Shown: piece by piece, positions 45,958-56,876 of the stretch
Layout: every line of letters begins with the position of its first letter
Position numbering within the stretch: the first letter of the stretch is position 1
From: Phlebotomus papatasi
Taxonomy: Eukaryota; Arthropoda; Insecta; Diptera; Psychodidae
Reading direction: 5' to 3'
Assembly (NCBI RefSeq): GCF_024763615.1
Contig: NC_077223.1
Coordinates: 47,120,627 to 47,184,626, forward strand
Length of the DNA stretch: 64,000 bases
Position numbers and translations under genes: made by a program
Notes under the pieces: generated by a model
Seen by the model: the letters and a program-made list of their open reading frames with translations, nothing else
Told to the model about the DNA's origin: nothing
Database searches by the model: none

Positions 45958-47877
45958 GTAAATTTCAATTTTTTTTATTTTCATCTTGAGTCAAAGAACT
46001 GTTTGTCATTGTTTAAGAAAAATAATCCAAAATTAGTACAATAAATTGATTAAAATTTATTGTACTTCTTCTGTATCTCTACTTATCTTACTTTTTCTAT
46101 TTTATAGAAAAAAAAATATATATATAGAAATTGTTTGACTAAGTAAATTTATTTTTTGAATTTTCTTCATAGCGAATATTATGAGTGTATTTTTTGCAAA
46201 ATTCATGCCCTTCACGTTTTTTATAACATTCCATAATATTAATGATCAAGTTTAGGTTAATCCACAATTTTTTTTTCATAGCTTACAATACGACTCGAAA
46301 AGTTAAATAGCCCCCTGTAAGTTACCTGCTTCAGGAAGTTCTCAATATATAGGTAGCATTATATTGTTAGTGTTAATCACAGCATTGGAATTTTCTCAGA
46401 ATCCCGAGGTAGTCCATTTTAGTCACTCCAAAAAATCTCATAGTCTAGGCTTCTTAAGAGTGCTTTAGGGAGCAATTAGAGGGCATTTTCCTGTCGCCAC
46501 GAAAGAACTTCACTTCCCTCCCATTTTCTGTTCTAATTGGTGTCTTGTATGAATTGATGCGAGAAATCTCTTAATGACTGATATTCCATTCCGGTGTGTT
46601 TCTCACATTTTCCCGCCATTGTGTTGCTCCATCGTTTAAGAGACGATGAAGAAAATGCTGGGGAAGAAATTTTTAAGACGATGTGCAAATATTGTGCTCA
46701 AAATTGTGCTCCATGACTCAATTCCAAAAAGGGGGAATCCTTTAAGACAAATGTACGCGATGGAATTGTTTCTAAGAGATAACGAATTTATGTATCGCCG
46801 CGAAAGACAAAGTTCGCTGTAAATTAATTTCAAGTTTACCTTGTCACAGCATCTCATTTATGTACTTCGCCGAATTTCATCAAATATTATTATTTTTCTT
46901 CCCTTACCATCCTTCTCGCTCTCTCTGAGAGTGACATAAATCTTAAGTATATGTCTCACAAATTTTAGAAATGGAGATTATAATGTTAAATATCTGTTTT
47001 GATTGAGTTGTTGGAAGTGTGCATGATATTTATAGATATTTTCTGACTTTTTTTTCTGCAAAGAAGGAAGAAAATATTAAGTGAAACTACAGTAAATAAA
47101 ACTTGTATGAAAATACTTTTGATGACATTTTCACATTTTTTTCACTACCTGCTCACTTTACTACCTTCCCTCTTTTATGTTATACCTACAGAATATGTGG
47201 TTTCTCGTTTACTTCAGTCAATTATTTAGCAGAACAATGATAAAGGTGCCACATAGAATAGAGACTTTTCTTTATAAAAAAAAAGTACAAAAAGAAATCA
47301 GAAAATAGGAAAAGGTTCTATCACCCCAAACAGAAATTCCTCACGTTTTGGCAAATTTCTTCCAAATTGTTTAAGATACTCAAACACACCTTTTCAATCA
47401 AAGAATACTCTTATCTGTAATCATTTGCCATGTAAAATCGTAAAAGAATAGACACGCAAGGAAAAGAAAAGAACATTTCCTCAGCTCAACCGAAAAGAAA
47501 ATAAGCAGAGCATAAAAAGAACATCACTTTAACTTTTATAGGTAAAAGGCCTTTAATATAAACGGATAAATGTTTCACTCAGCCAAAAGGATATGTTCAA
47601 GTTTGATATAATTGTAGGTTGTCAATAAAGTTACTTGAGTAACTCTGAAAATGTTGGCAAAAGTCTGGTGTAATGAAACTATAAGCTTAGGAACACTCCA
47701 ATGAAAGAGATATATATAGCACTCATTTTAGTTTTTAACTTTAGACAATTAACATTAATTAGTGGAAATATATTCGGTAACCAAAACTCTATTTACGTAT
47801 TACAGAAATGCTAACCTAATTATTAGTAAATAATTTAATTAATAAACTTTGGATTGCAAAATGCAAATATCATTCTC
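45958..47877. other. Putative long intron, no feature recognised
   Basis: AT-rich with polypyrimidine stretches. No coding frame, transposon ends or RNA gene was seen. It is relatively free of the MITEs that crowd the rest of the window. Confidence 0.4.
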
Positions 47878-48140
47878 ATAAAAGGGGTGGCAAAGCATCC
47901 CGGGCTTTGCGAAATGCTCGAACTTGTGCGTGACTGATACCTCAAAAGCACTTTCGCATCATTTATCATTTACCGATTCCCAACTGATTTAGATTTGAAT
48001 CGATTCGTAAACCATTCCAAGATCCCACAAAATAGTTTTAAGAATAATAAAACTGATTTTCGGACATAAATTATTTATCGGTTCATAACCGGTTCATAAC
48101 CGGTTCATTACCGGTTATGAATCGATTTGAACCGATTTAT
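47878..48140 (-). repeat. Fragment of family N, terminal part
   Basis: GCAAAGCATCCCGGGCTTTG and GCGAAATGCTCGAACTTGTG are the inverse of the family N right end at 57610-57660. CCGGTTCATTACCGGTTATG farther in recalls AATGAACCGGTTATG at 57037. CCGGTTCATAA is repeated here. Confidence 0.5.
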
Positions 48141-48364
48141 AAATCACCCAAAATATTTCCCAAAATGCCTTAGGAGTAATTATATCCAAAAAGAATTGAC
48201 TCTCAGCCCGCTCACTGGCTGTGTCGCCATTTTGTATTCAAAATTGAAATAATATTTTTGTGTTCATCAAGACATGTTTAATAACCTCTGTAAATTTCAT
48301 ACTGATTGATTGAGCAAAGTTATAAAAAATTCACAAAAAAAGAACCGCTAATTTTAGGCGTTCT

Positions 48365-48470
48365 CCTGGATATAACCCCTTAGTGACCTAAATAGGATTC
48401 GATCCTGGGCACTTATTATAGAGCGAGTGCTCTATCACTTGATTAATTGATTGCATAACTATCCCCTATA
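48365..48470 (-). mobile_element. tRNA-derived SINE head
   Basis: On the minus strand TGATAGAGCACTCGCTCTA resembles a tRNA D-arm and anticodon stem, and CAGGATCGAATCCT is a one-mismatch B box and T-arm. They are spaced as in a tRNA, but the acceptor stem does not close. A body of about 200 bases may follow toward lower coordinates. A pol III-type retroposon is more likely than a working tRNA gene. Confidence 0.55.
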
Positions 48471-49006
48471 ATTGAAGAAAAAAAGGAAGTCTTACAATAT
48501 ATGGTCTATTTTGTCTATTTTGTCGTATATAAAATTGTATGAAAATGAAACTTTACGGGATTTCTGATTTTCAACAATTTCAGACCCATTGCAATTAGTT
48601 ATTGAAATCATCAGAATATACAATTAAAATCGTTTTTTTTAGTATTTCATATTAATGATAAGGTATTTAACACGGGAAATAAAATTAAGATGGATCTGAA
48701 TATTTTGTTTTTTTTTTCTCTGACATCAGCAAGTAAGTAAATGGTAGTTGCAGTTACTTTTGTAGGAAAATTGATTGTGTAACAATTAGGTATTAGTATA
48801 ATTTAGAACAACTCAAAATACATATCAGAAAGTTAGGTGATTTTTTCTTGAAAATATCTGTGATATCAAATACGAAACTCAAGTAAATATTTGAAGCCTT
48901 CATGGCACTTGAGTAACAAATCGTAAATATAGTTTAAATTTTTGCTACTTGAAGTCCATCGAGAGAGTAGTAATATTATCATAATTCTTATACTTACACT
49001 GAGAGA

Positions 49007-49248
49007 AATCCGAAAAAGTTAAAATAACATTCAGTAAATGTTTATTTTACCCTGCAGTATTGATCCGAAATCGGTGTAAATATTATGCTTTTTAGGTGTA
49101 TTGGGGTTAAAGTTACCCTTTTTCATGTTAATTTTACCCTTAATAAGGTGTAAAATTAACATTAAAAAATGTTAATATATTTTTACACCAAAAAAGTGTT
49201 AAAGTTATAAGGCAAAAAAAATTAATCGAAGCCCCGTTTTTCTCAGTG
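49007..49248 (-). mobile_element. MITE family I, copy 6
   Basis: Flanked by TA at 49005-49006 and 49249-49250. Starts CACTGAGAGAAATCCGAAAA and ends GTTTTTCTCAGTG. It is the reverse complement of copies 1, 3, 4 and 5. Confidence 0.88.
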
Positions 49249-49384
49249 TATCACTCTCAAGAAAATCGCGCAGAGATCCGCCGACATTTTTCAAAGATTA
49301 GCTGCAGTCGCCGAAAAATTCTCGGTGTCGATCTCTACCCGAGTACCATTTTTTTAAGGGATCGGGAATCTTCGTTTTCTCCAT

Positions 49385-49925
49385 TTTGTTTTTTCCAATT
49401 TGTCTTTGGAATCTTTGTCTTCGGTAATTTTTGTCTTTTGGAAACTTTGTCTTTGGAAATCTTGTCTTTCATACATTTTGCACAATTTTCGTAAATTTTG
49501 TCTATAACACATCTTGCACAAGTATATTTTATAACTTTCCAAAAATTTCCCTTTTCTCAGAAAATTTCCCTTTGTCCCAAGGAACGAAACTAAAAACCTC
49601 CCGAAACTAAAAACAGAAAATTTCCCTTTGTCTCGACAGGCGATACTGATAACTTCCCAAACTACAGAAAATTTCCCTTTGCCCCGACAGGCGATACTGA
49701 TAACTCCCCAAAACACAGAAAATTTCCGTTTGCCCTGAAGGATGAAACTAAAAACTTCAAAAAACACCATTGTAATATTATTAAAATATACTTGTTTAAA
49801 ATATATGAAAGACAAGATTTCCAAAGACAAAGTTTCCAAAAAACAAAAATTACCGAAGACAAAGATTCCAAGGACAAACTGGGAAAAACAAAAGTGTAAA
49901 AAACAAAATGTAAAAACAAAGATTC
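49385..49925. repeat. Inverted repeat with tandem repeats in its loop
   Basis: The left arm (about 49390-49480) contains TTTGTCTTTGGAATCTTTGT and GGAAACTTTGTCTTTGGAAA; the right arm (about 49805-49900) is the inverse, with TTTCCAAAGACAAAGTTTCC. Each arm is also internally repetitive (CTTTGTCTT units). The roughly 310-base loop holds a tandem repeat of about 58 bp at 49590-49745, built of GAAAATTTCCCTTTG and CGACAGGCGATACTGATAAC. The 161-codon minus-strand frame across it is a by-product of this repetition. Confidence 0.75.
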
Positions 49926-49993
49926 CGCAAACCTTTTTTAAAAATATCTTCGCATTTTGTCCGTTTAGTCCTTCAATCTGTTTGTTTGTCTAG

Positions 49994-52900
49994 CTGTCTT
50001 CAGCTCTAGAGGTCAAGCGGTTACAGATAGTGAACCCCCCCTCCCCCTGCAAAATCATGTTTTTTGAAATTGCTCAAAACCGTATCGTGCGTTTTCTTCT
50101 TTTTTTTTTGGATCTAGTCCCCGGCGAGTGGCCTTCAAAGTTGAAGCCAATTTCTTACTTTCACATACAAATGCGTATGGGAATCTTTCTGCACTCGTGA
50201 TCGTTATGCTAAATATTTAAAAAGTGAGAAGTTTTTCCGTATTATAAGATATCTTTCCGTATGGAGGGATAAATATACTAAATTTTTGTTTAAATAATTT
50301 TTTTCCTTGGAGCACTGTGAGCCGAGTCCGAGATCAATTTAGGAATTGGCTTCAAATAGCTCCATATAAAAGGGCCAACTTGCCAGACGCTTGTTTTGGA
50401 TACATATTAGAGATTACCTGGGCGGAGATATGTCCCTATGCGAAAATACCGTTGAATCATAATAACATTTTTTTCAAAATCAAAGGTAAAAGGGCAGTTG
50501 ATTGCTAATTTCTCAACCAAATGGGGCCATGTTTGGGCTCACTGAAAAGGTCTTGGATTTTCTGACAAGTTCGTACTTAGTTCCAATAGATTATGACTCT
50601 GTAAAAATCAATGAATAATAGCTATATTGGCTGATTTTTTCAGTGGTTTCACTCATTTCAATCAATGATTAAATTGTTTCAAATTGGCTGTGAGCCGGTA
50701 ATCGAAAAAAAGAATTTGTGCAATGCATAAAAAATTGCGAAATCTTCGAACTTGTAAACTCTACGGTTTTTCTGATGAATTTGACCACTAAAGAATTTAA
50801 ATAATAAGAAAGTATTCTTGGTGTATAGCATTTATGTCACAAGATCAAACATTCCGAAAAGTATGGGACATTTTGTCACCCATTTAAATTTATTTTAGTT
50901 TTAAAATGTGTCCTTTTTGTAGTATTTTTACTTAAATTATACGTACTTTGTTTTTGGGTAAAGTATATGCACAGCATGCATAATTTTCAATATCAACAAG
51001 CTGTCCTGAAATAATACAGTTTTATCGCTAGAGATTGATTTTCTATTGTTGTAAATTTGCTGCATTTTCCCAAAATAAATCAAATAACAATTTACTTTAC
51101 GAATGTGACAAATATTTTATCAATGAATTTAGTTAGTTTAATGCTTAATCATTTTGTTTTCGGATATTGATTCAATTACCTTATACAACAATGTTATCAT
51201 AAAACTATTCAAATTGTCTAGTTGCAATCAAATTTTAATTTATTTTTAAAGCTCGTGTAGATGTATACTTTTCTCATATTCTTGAGTAATAATATTTTCT
51301 GTATATATTGCGATTATACATACATGATACTATGTATAGTATTTTCACTGATCCGGCGTGAGCTTTTCTTTCACTGTGTCTCGATTAAATCAACTGTGAA
51401 ATTTCTAATCAAAATGTTAGACATATGGGATATCTTCTTCGTCACTTGTGCTAGAGGCAAAAAAGAAACCGGAATTTTCACTGGCTCAAAATGGGAAAGC
51501 TGGGAAAAATTGGCAGATGTGAAAGGAAAGGTGTTAAGATGAAATATGGTTAGAAATAAAGTGTCATTGATAATATTCTTTTACATCAATTTATTGAGGG
51601 CACTTTTTGGATGTGGAAAAAGGATAAGATTTTTTTTTTACTTTTCCTTGTACCATACTTGATGGGAAATCTTGTATTTGGATTTTGCGATTTTCTTTTT
51701 AGTCTTGCTTTTGTATTTGATTTTCGGTCTTACAGAGACCAAAAAGAAGTGAAATGGATTTTCAATATTGTGATGTGAATGTAATGCTAGAAGGTACAAG
51801 AAATTTTTCTTCGATTATATAATGGCGATTGTGTATCTTTAAGAAATAAGTATAGTATTAGAGGGTATAAACTTTGTTATTATATTTGTATATGTATTAG
51901 TCATGACAAATATCTTGTCAATTGCAGCAAAATCGTTTTATTTTCCCATCCAGATTTTTTTTTGCATTATAAAAGACCACAATGGGGAAAAATGTAATGA
52001 TGAAAAACCATCCACTAATTTGTCCAGGATTCCATATATAACTTCCGTTTATCGATTTAAGCGTGGGTGGTTGCATTGAAACAATGCGAGAGGCAGGAAA
52101 TAAGGGAGAAAACAGAATATATTTTCCGCATTGGTTGCTAATTGAATACAAATCATAATTGCATTAAAGGTAAATGACAACCACAGGTCTGCAATACAAC
52201 ACCAATGCTAGTGATATCAAGTTGGGAAATTAGTGCATTATAGGATTTTCCTGTATTATCCTTAATTTCCAATGCTAATCAATGTTATTGTCCCACAGAT
52301 ATTTGTCCAGTACATAACCTGGGATATATATAGTATTTATGTGTAACGTAATGCTGGAATTCTAACCAAAATTAGGTCAATGAATTTTCTGTTTGATAAT
52401 TCATCCTTCCTTTTGTCGGTGTGGGCTTCTAAAGGGAGCTCCCTAATTATACTGATGTTCCTGATGTTGCTTGTATTTCCCACAATGAAAACTCATACTT
52501 GGAGGAAAATGAAAGACCTTTTTCGAGGTAGCTAGCACCAAAATTACGAAAATTGCTCTAGCAATTTTGCTGTATTCGTTCTGAAAAATGACACAATTTC
52601 CCTTGTTGATTTTTCTATTATAAAAGGTATTTCTATATATACTATTGATGTAACGATTTTTTTTCTCAAAATTATTTTAGAATCATCTAAATATAATCGG
52701 GTATTTATACTTCATGCCATATATATTGAGAAGCTTTTACCTGGGCTATTTAAATCTGTCTTACCATTTGGATTTTAGGTTCTTGGATTTGTTTGTTTTG
52801 ATAAAATTTTGTTGTCGATAGATATTTTATAAGCTATCAGCTTTACGAATGTGTCGTGTTAAAAAAAAACAGAAATAATTGAACATGATAAGAATGATTT

Positions 52901-53101
52901 TTTCAAGTCTATCGGAATAAAACTCAAGGAAATAAAGGCTTTGAAAGCTCCTGCTTCTTAGGTTAAACAGTACCAGGAGCAAGAACTTTTAATTATATAT
53001 TTTTCTTAAAACTCTGCTTTTGAAACCGCTTATCACGATTTCTTGGAAACTGATATATACACTGACTTTTCAAGTTCTGCACACTAAGGATTCACTAAGG
53101 T
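49994..53101. other. AT-rich region, no gene recognised
   Basis: A fragment related to the 22.3 kb repeat lies at 49995-50070. The frames at 50317-50508 and 51261-51542 show no domain. Otherwise it is AT-rich and unremarkable, possibly intronic to the gene starting at 45440. Confidence 0.4.
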
Positions 53102-53105
53102 TTAA

Positions 53106-53867
53106 CCCTTTAATGACGAGACACTTTTTTCGGACTGAAAATCAACAATAAAAATTAAACTGAGAAACATAATCAATGATAAGTCTTACATCTAACCTTG
53201 GAAAGTCCAACAGAGTCTGATTCGGTGTATTTTATGCTTCTATGAACGATAGGGACAAAAATAGTCCAAAAATGTGAGTAATTTTTCTGACAATACCAAT
53301 GAATAATATTTTTCGCTTTAATGAAAAATATCCAAATTCGTAAAGAGAAACGGAATTAACGTTTAAATTTATTGGTAATCAGCTTTATTCACTCAAAGAA
53401 GTGTTTATGTGTGCGAAGTATGTTTTATTCATTTATTTATTATTAAGCGATTATTTATTTATTTATTTATCTATTATTTAGTTTGTTATTTATTTTTATT
53501 GGGCAGGCAGTCAAAATAGGCTTGTTGCCTAAGACATAACCGGGATTAAAGTGGGGAAACAAAAAAAATGAAAAATATTACGTATGAGTATTGTAGTTTT
53601 TATTGCCAAAAGGGTTTTGCTCAAAAAAAATTGGAGGTATAAAAAATAAGTAAAATAAATTATGAATTTGAGAATTTAAAAATTCGCCATTTTTTAGCTT
53701 AAATATTTACTACATATCAAATAGCTAGAGACTTGCAAAAAATATTCTAGATTCCTTCAACCTTCTACTTTACAATTATGAACAGACATAAGAAAAAAAT
53801 AATTTTGGGTAGTCAGGAAAAATTATTTTCTATATGGGACACCGGTGTTGCAATCGTCCTTAAAGGG
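53106..53867. mobile_element. TTAA-type element family F, copy 2
   Basis: Starts CCCTTTAATGACGAGACAC and ends GCAATCGTCCTTAAAGGG, between TTAA at 53102-53105 and 53868-53871. Inside the right end GGGACACCGGTGTTGC matches copy 1. It is 762 bp against 142 bp for copy 1; part of the excess is a LINE tail. Confidence 0.7.
53425..53550 (-). mobile_element. LINE 3' tail
   Basis: On the minus strand GGCAACAAGCCTATTTTGAC and TGCCTGCCCAATAAAAATAA lead into an ATAAATAAATAA tail. This is the usual 3' end of CR1/Jockey-like LINEs. Only the last 100 or so bases are present. Confidence 0.5.
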
Positions 53868-54157
53868 TTAATCGAGGGATTTTTTTTGTAAATATTCATT
53901 GAGAATTCTACTTTTACTGCTCGAACTGCTAGAGAGTAGTTAATCGTATTTTTTCAACTTGTCGCCGTCCTGGAGCTTAAATGGTAAATATCGACCTGTC
54001 GAAATGGCTGAGATATCGATTTCTGGTCTTCGATGACCCCCAATAAAAATCAATATCACAATGTTTATTGGCTTTTCTTAAAATTAGCCCAAGCTTTTTA
54101 ATGATTTTCGGATATATTTTAGAGGTAGTCCAGGCGAACATGTCGTTCAAAAATACC

Positions 54158-54343
54158 TGTGGGAAATAATTTATGTTCGTGAAAATGTAGTAGCCCATTT
54201 GGTGACAAATTGAGTCCTGTGCAATTATTCAAAGAATGAAGACGCATTTTATTCAATTGTGAATTACATATCCCTGAAATATAGTTATTTGTGAAATTTA
54301 AAGAAGTATTACCTCAATATTCAACGTTGTTTCGAATCCTACA
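54158..54343 (+). repeat. 5' LTR
   Basis: 186 bp with TG...CA ends, matching the 3' LTR base for base on reading. It should carry the element's promoter, though no textbook TATA box is obvious. Confidence 0.93.
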
Positions 54344-54361
54344 TGGGGGCTCGTCCGGGAT
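54344..54361 (+). promoter_or_regulatory. Primer binding site, tRNA-Pro type
   Basis: TGGGGGCTCGTCCGGGAT starts on the first base after the LTR. It equals, over all 18 bases, the tRNA-Pro-type site known from gammaretroviruses. Which tRNA of this insect pairs with it is inferred. Confidence 0.85.
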
Positions 54362-54544
54362 GGGGTAGAAAATTGCTGGGAAAGAAAACGAAAAACGTGG
54401 AATATTGAAGAAGCTGACGAAAAACGTTGTAAGAAGAATTGAAGACGAAAGACGGTGCAAAAAGCACAAATAAGTGTTTTAGTGAATAAAAACCCCAAAA
54501 ACGACGAAGGACGAAAGACGGCAACGGCGCAAAGTTGCATAAGA

Positions 54545-54656
54545 CGACGGCAATAGTTGCATAAGACGAGAGCAACCATTGCATAACGACGAAGGACGGC
54601 AATTGTTGCATAACGACGAAGGACGGCAATTGTTGCATAACGACGAAGGACGGCAA
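54545..54656 (+). repeat. 27-bp tandem repeat in the retrotransposon leader
   Basis: Three successive units of ACGACGAAGGACGGCAA plus TTGTTGCATA lie at about 54586-54656, preceded by more diverged copies. They sit in the untranslated leader between the primer binding site and the Gag start codon. Confidence 0.85.
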
Positions 54657-54676
54657 CACTGCAAAAGACGACGAAA

Positions 54677-56566
54677 ATGGCATCTGTTGAAGAATTGCTG
54701 GAGAATTTCACCAAGAAAGGCTTGATGACGGAGTGCGCAAAGAGGAATTTGGATTGTGAAGGCACTAAAGAGGAGCTAGCACAACGTATTGTGCAATTTG
54801 ATGAGGATGCAAATGAAACGCAAAGTGAGAGTGCAAGTGGTTCCAGAACCGATGTTGATGATGTTCCAGCAACAACTATTCCCAATGTTCTTGCTTCAAA
54901 CGATTACAGGATGTTCAGCTTGAGGGACGTAGAAGATTCTCTCGAGAAATTTGGGGCAGAAGAATCGCAGGACATTGAGGTGTGGTTGGAAGAATTTGAA
55001 GACACCGCAATGACACTTGGATGGAACGACATCCAAAAATTGATGTATTGCAAAAAATTATTGACAGGCACTGCTCGCAAATTCATTTTTGCAACAACTG
55101 GCATCAAGAATTGGAAGACCTTGAGAGATGCCCTAAGAACGGAATTTACGCAGAAATTAAGTTCTCTCGATGTGCATAGACGCATGACAAATCGTAAGAA
55201 AAAAGCAGATGAAAAGTTCTTGGATTTTGTCTATGAAATGCAGAGATTGGGCAGGATGGGTAGCCTTGACGAAGCAACTATATGCGAGTATATTTGCGAT
55301 GGTATTGATGACAATGTCCAGAGCAAAGCTCAACTTTATGGAGCAAAGACAGTTGAAGAACTGAAGTCTCGTATCGAAGTATATGAAAAGCTGCAGCTGA
55401 AACTCAAAGACGCTGAGAAAAAGGATGATAATCCTAAGAATGTTGCTAGTAGATCTCAGAACTCACGAGGAGAAGCCCAAAAAACGATTATTTGTTACAA
55501 TTGTGGGGATGCTGGTCACAAATCCATGGAATGTCCGAATAAAAAGAGAGGACCAAAATGTTTTAAGTGCAATGGATTTGGTCATACCTCCAGCGATTGC
55601 AAGACGAAGTCGAAAGTTTCAGAATTCAAGAGTAATAATGAAGCGAAGGTCAATATGATCAACATCATTCAATCAACTAATGACGAGCTTGATATTTTGA
55701 AGATTAAGATTGGAGATAAAGAGTTTTGTGGGATCATTGACAGCTACAGTGATCTATCTCTGATCAATGAAGATACGTACGAGTCAATTAAAGATAAGTG
55801 TGAGGATCACCAATTATCATTTCAAAGAATTCGTGGTTTTGGTGGTGCAATTATCCAGGCTTTGGCAAAAACTACAATGAATATTGAAGTTGATGGCGCG
55901 AAGTATCGGATGGAATGCCATGTTGTACCCAAAGAAGTGATGGAGACTACTTGGTTGATTGGCAGAAATTTCCTTAAGACTGTACATTACACAATAATGC
56001 CTGGTAAAGTGACGATTCGACGACGTGACCAATGTTATAAGAATGAAAACAAGATGATCCGTGTTGATGCGATGTCCCGTGCCAATATGACGATGATGAC
56101 AAGCGCTGAAGATATCACTACCAAGATAAGGACTACTAAGAGACAGAATCATGAGATTGAGTATGAAGCATGGAAATTCAGGAAGATTAAGCGTATCAAG
56201 CGAGATCGTGAGGAACATGAAGCAATTGAGAAGGAACGTCAGAAAGTGAATCATATGAAAAATATGACACAGGTGGAACGCAAACAGAAATTACGAATGA
56301 ATCCATGCCAAGTAACCAATAAAATTGTGGAAATACTGGAAGAAGATTTTGACGAAGAGAGATGTGGATTACAAGATTTGGCAAGACAAAATATTTCCAA
56401 AATTCAAGATGAGAACAAGCGCTCGTATGATCTTCGAAGCAGAAGGGCCAATGACTATCGGATTGGCGATTTGTTCGCCATCAAGGAGACAGAATTTGAT
56501 GTTGGCTACAAAGTGAGAAAAAAAATTTGTCGGACCCAACGAAATAATAGAAATACTACCTCATAA
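54677..56566 (+). CDS. Gag-protease polyprotein of a deleted LTR retrotransposon
   Basis: 629 residues from ATG at 54677. Residues 5-41 form a SAP-like helix-turn-helix motif (GTKEELAQRI), unusual but known in some Gag proteins. A capsid-like helical region follows to about residue 250. Two CCHC zinc knuckles lie near residues 273 (CYNCGDAGHKSMEC) and 295 (CFKCNGFGHTSSDC). The protease region begins near 340: the catalytic aspartate near residue 355 is kept, but the usual Asp-Ser/Thr-Gly reads Asp-Ser-Tyr; LIGRNFL near 427 is the second protease landmark. At 463, VDAMSR recalls the end of the RNase H region. Residues about 568-617 resemble the integrase C-terminal tail. RT and the integrase core are missing between these pieces, yet the frame stays open. 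A frame break in the run of eight A at 56518-56525 cuts off the tail; the other frame continues to TGA at 56619-56621. Confidence 0.9.
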   Translation: MASVEELLENFTKKGLMTECAKRNLDCEGTKEELAQRIVQFDEDANETQSESASGSRTDVDDVPATTIPNVLASNDYRMFSLRDVEDSLEKFGAEESQDIEVWLEEFEDTAMTLGWNDIQKLMYCKKLLTGTARKFIFATTGIKNWKTLRDALRTEFTQKLSSLDVHRRMTNRKKKADEKFLDFVYEMQRLGRMGSLDEATICEYICDGIDDNVQSKAQLYGAKTVEELKSRIEVYEKLQLKLKDAEKKDDNPKNVASRSQNSRGEAQKTIICYNCGDAGHKSMECPNKKRGPKCFKCNGFGHTSSDCKTKSKVSEFKSNNEAKVNMINIIQSTNDELDILKIKIGDKEFCGIIDSYSDLSLINEDTYESIKDKCEDHQLSFQRIRGFGGAIIQALAKTTMNIEVDGAKYRMECHVVPKEVMETTWLIGRNFLKTVHYTIMPGKVTIRRRDQCYKNENKMIRVDAMSRANMTMMTSAEDITTKIRTTKRQNHEIEYEAWKFRKIKRIKRDREEHEAIEKERQKVNHMKNMTQVERKQKLRMNPCQVTNKIVEILEEDFDEERCGLQDLARQNISKIQDENKRSYDLRSRRANDYRIGDLFAIKETEFDVGYKVRKKICRTQRNNRNTTS

Positions 56567-56690
56567 CCGCTACAAGGTGAAGAAGATGGGAACTGAAGAG
56601 GGACCTGAACAGACCATATGACGGCCGCCGACTTAATGAAATACTGGCAAGGAAGTTGTCCAGGGGGAAACTTGATGTCAGGAAGGGCCG

Positions 56691-56876
56691 TGTGGGAAAT
56701 AATTTATGTTCGTGAAAATGTAGTAGCCCATTTGGTGACAAATTGAGTCCTGTGCAATTATTCAAAGAATGAAGACGCATTTTATTCAATTGTGAATTAC
56801 ATATCCCTGAAATATAGTTATTTGTGAAATTTAAAGAAGTATTACCTCAATATTCAACGTTGTTTCGAATCCTACA
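56691..56876 (+). repeat. 3' LTR
   Basis: 186 bp, identical to the 5' LTR as far as can be read. It is preceded by AGGAAGGG as a likely polypurine tract at 56680-56687, and followed by the TACC duplication. Confidence 0.93.

Larger units (their letters stand above)
54158..56876 (+). mobile_element. LTR retrotransposon, young and internally deleted
   Basis: Two 186-bp LTRs (54158-54343 and 56691-56876) that look identical begin TGTGGGAAAT and end ATCCTACA. The target duplication TACC stands at 54154-54157 and 56877-56880. A primer binding site directly follows the left LTR, and a purine tract (AGGAAGGG) precedes the right one. The 2719-bp whole is too short for a full element: reverse transcriptase, most of RNase H and the integrase core are absent. 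The 4-bp duplication and Gag type suggest the Ty3/gypsy group. Confidence 0.93.

Noticed and set aside
48365..48470. Functional tRNA gene on the minus strand
   Set aside because: The A- and B-box-like parts are present, but the acceptor stem does not close and the B box has a mismatch. A SINE is more likely.
49354..49839. 161-codon minus-strand frame
   Set aside because: It follows the inverted and tandem repeats at 49385-49925; the repeated peptide units reflect repeated DNA.
54298..54885. 195-codon minus-strand frame over the retrotransposon leader
   Set aside because: It is antisense to the LTR element and owes its length to the 27-bp GACGAAGGACGGC tandem repeat.
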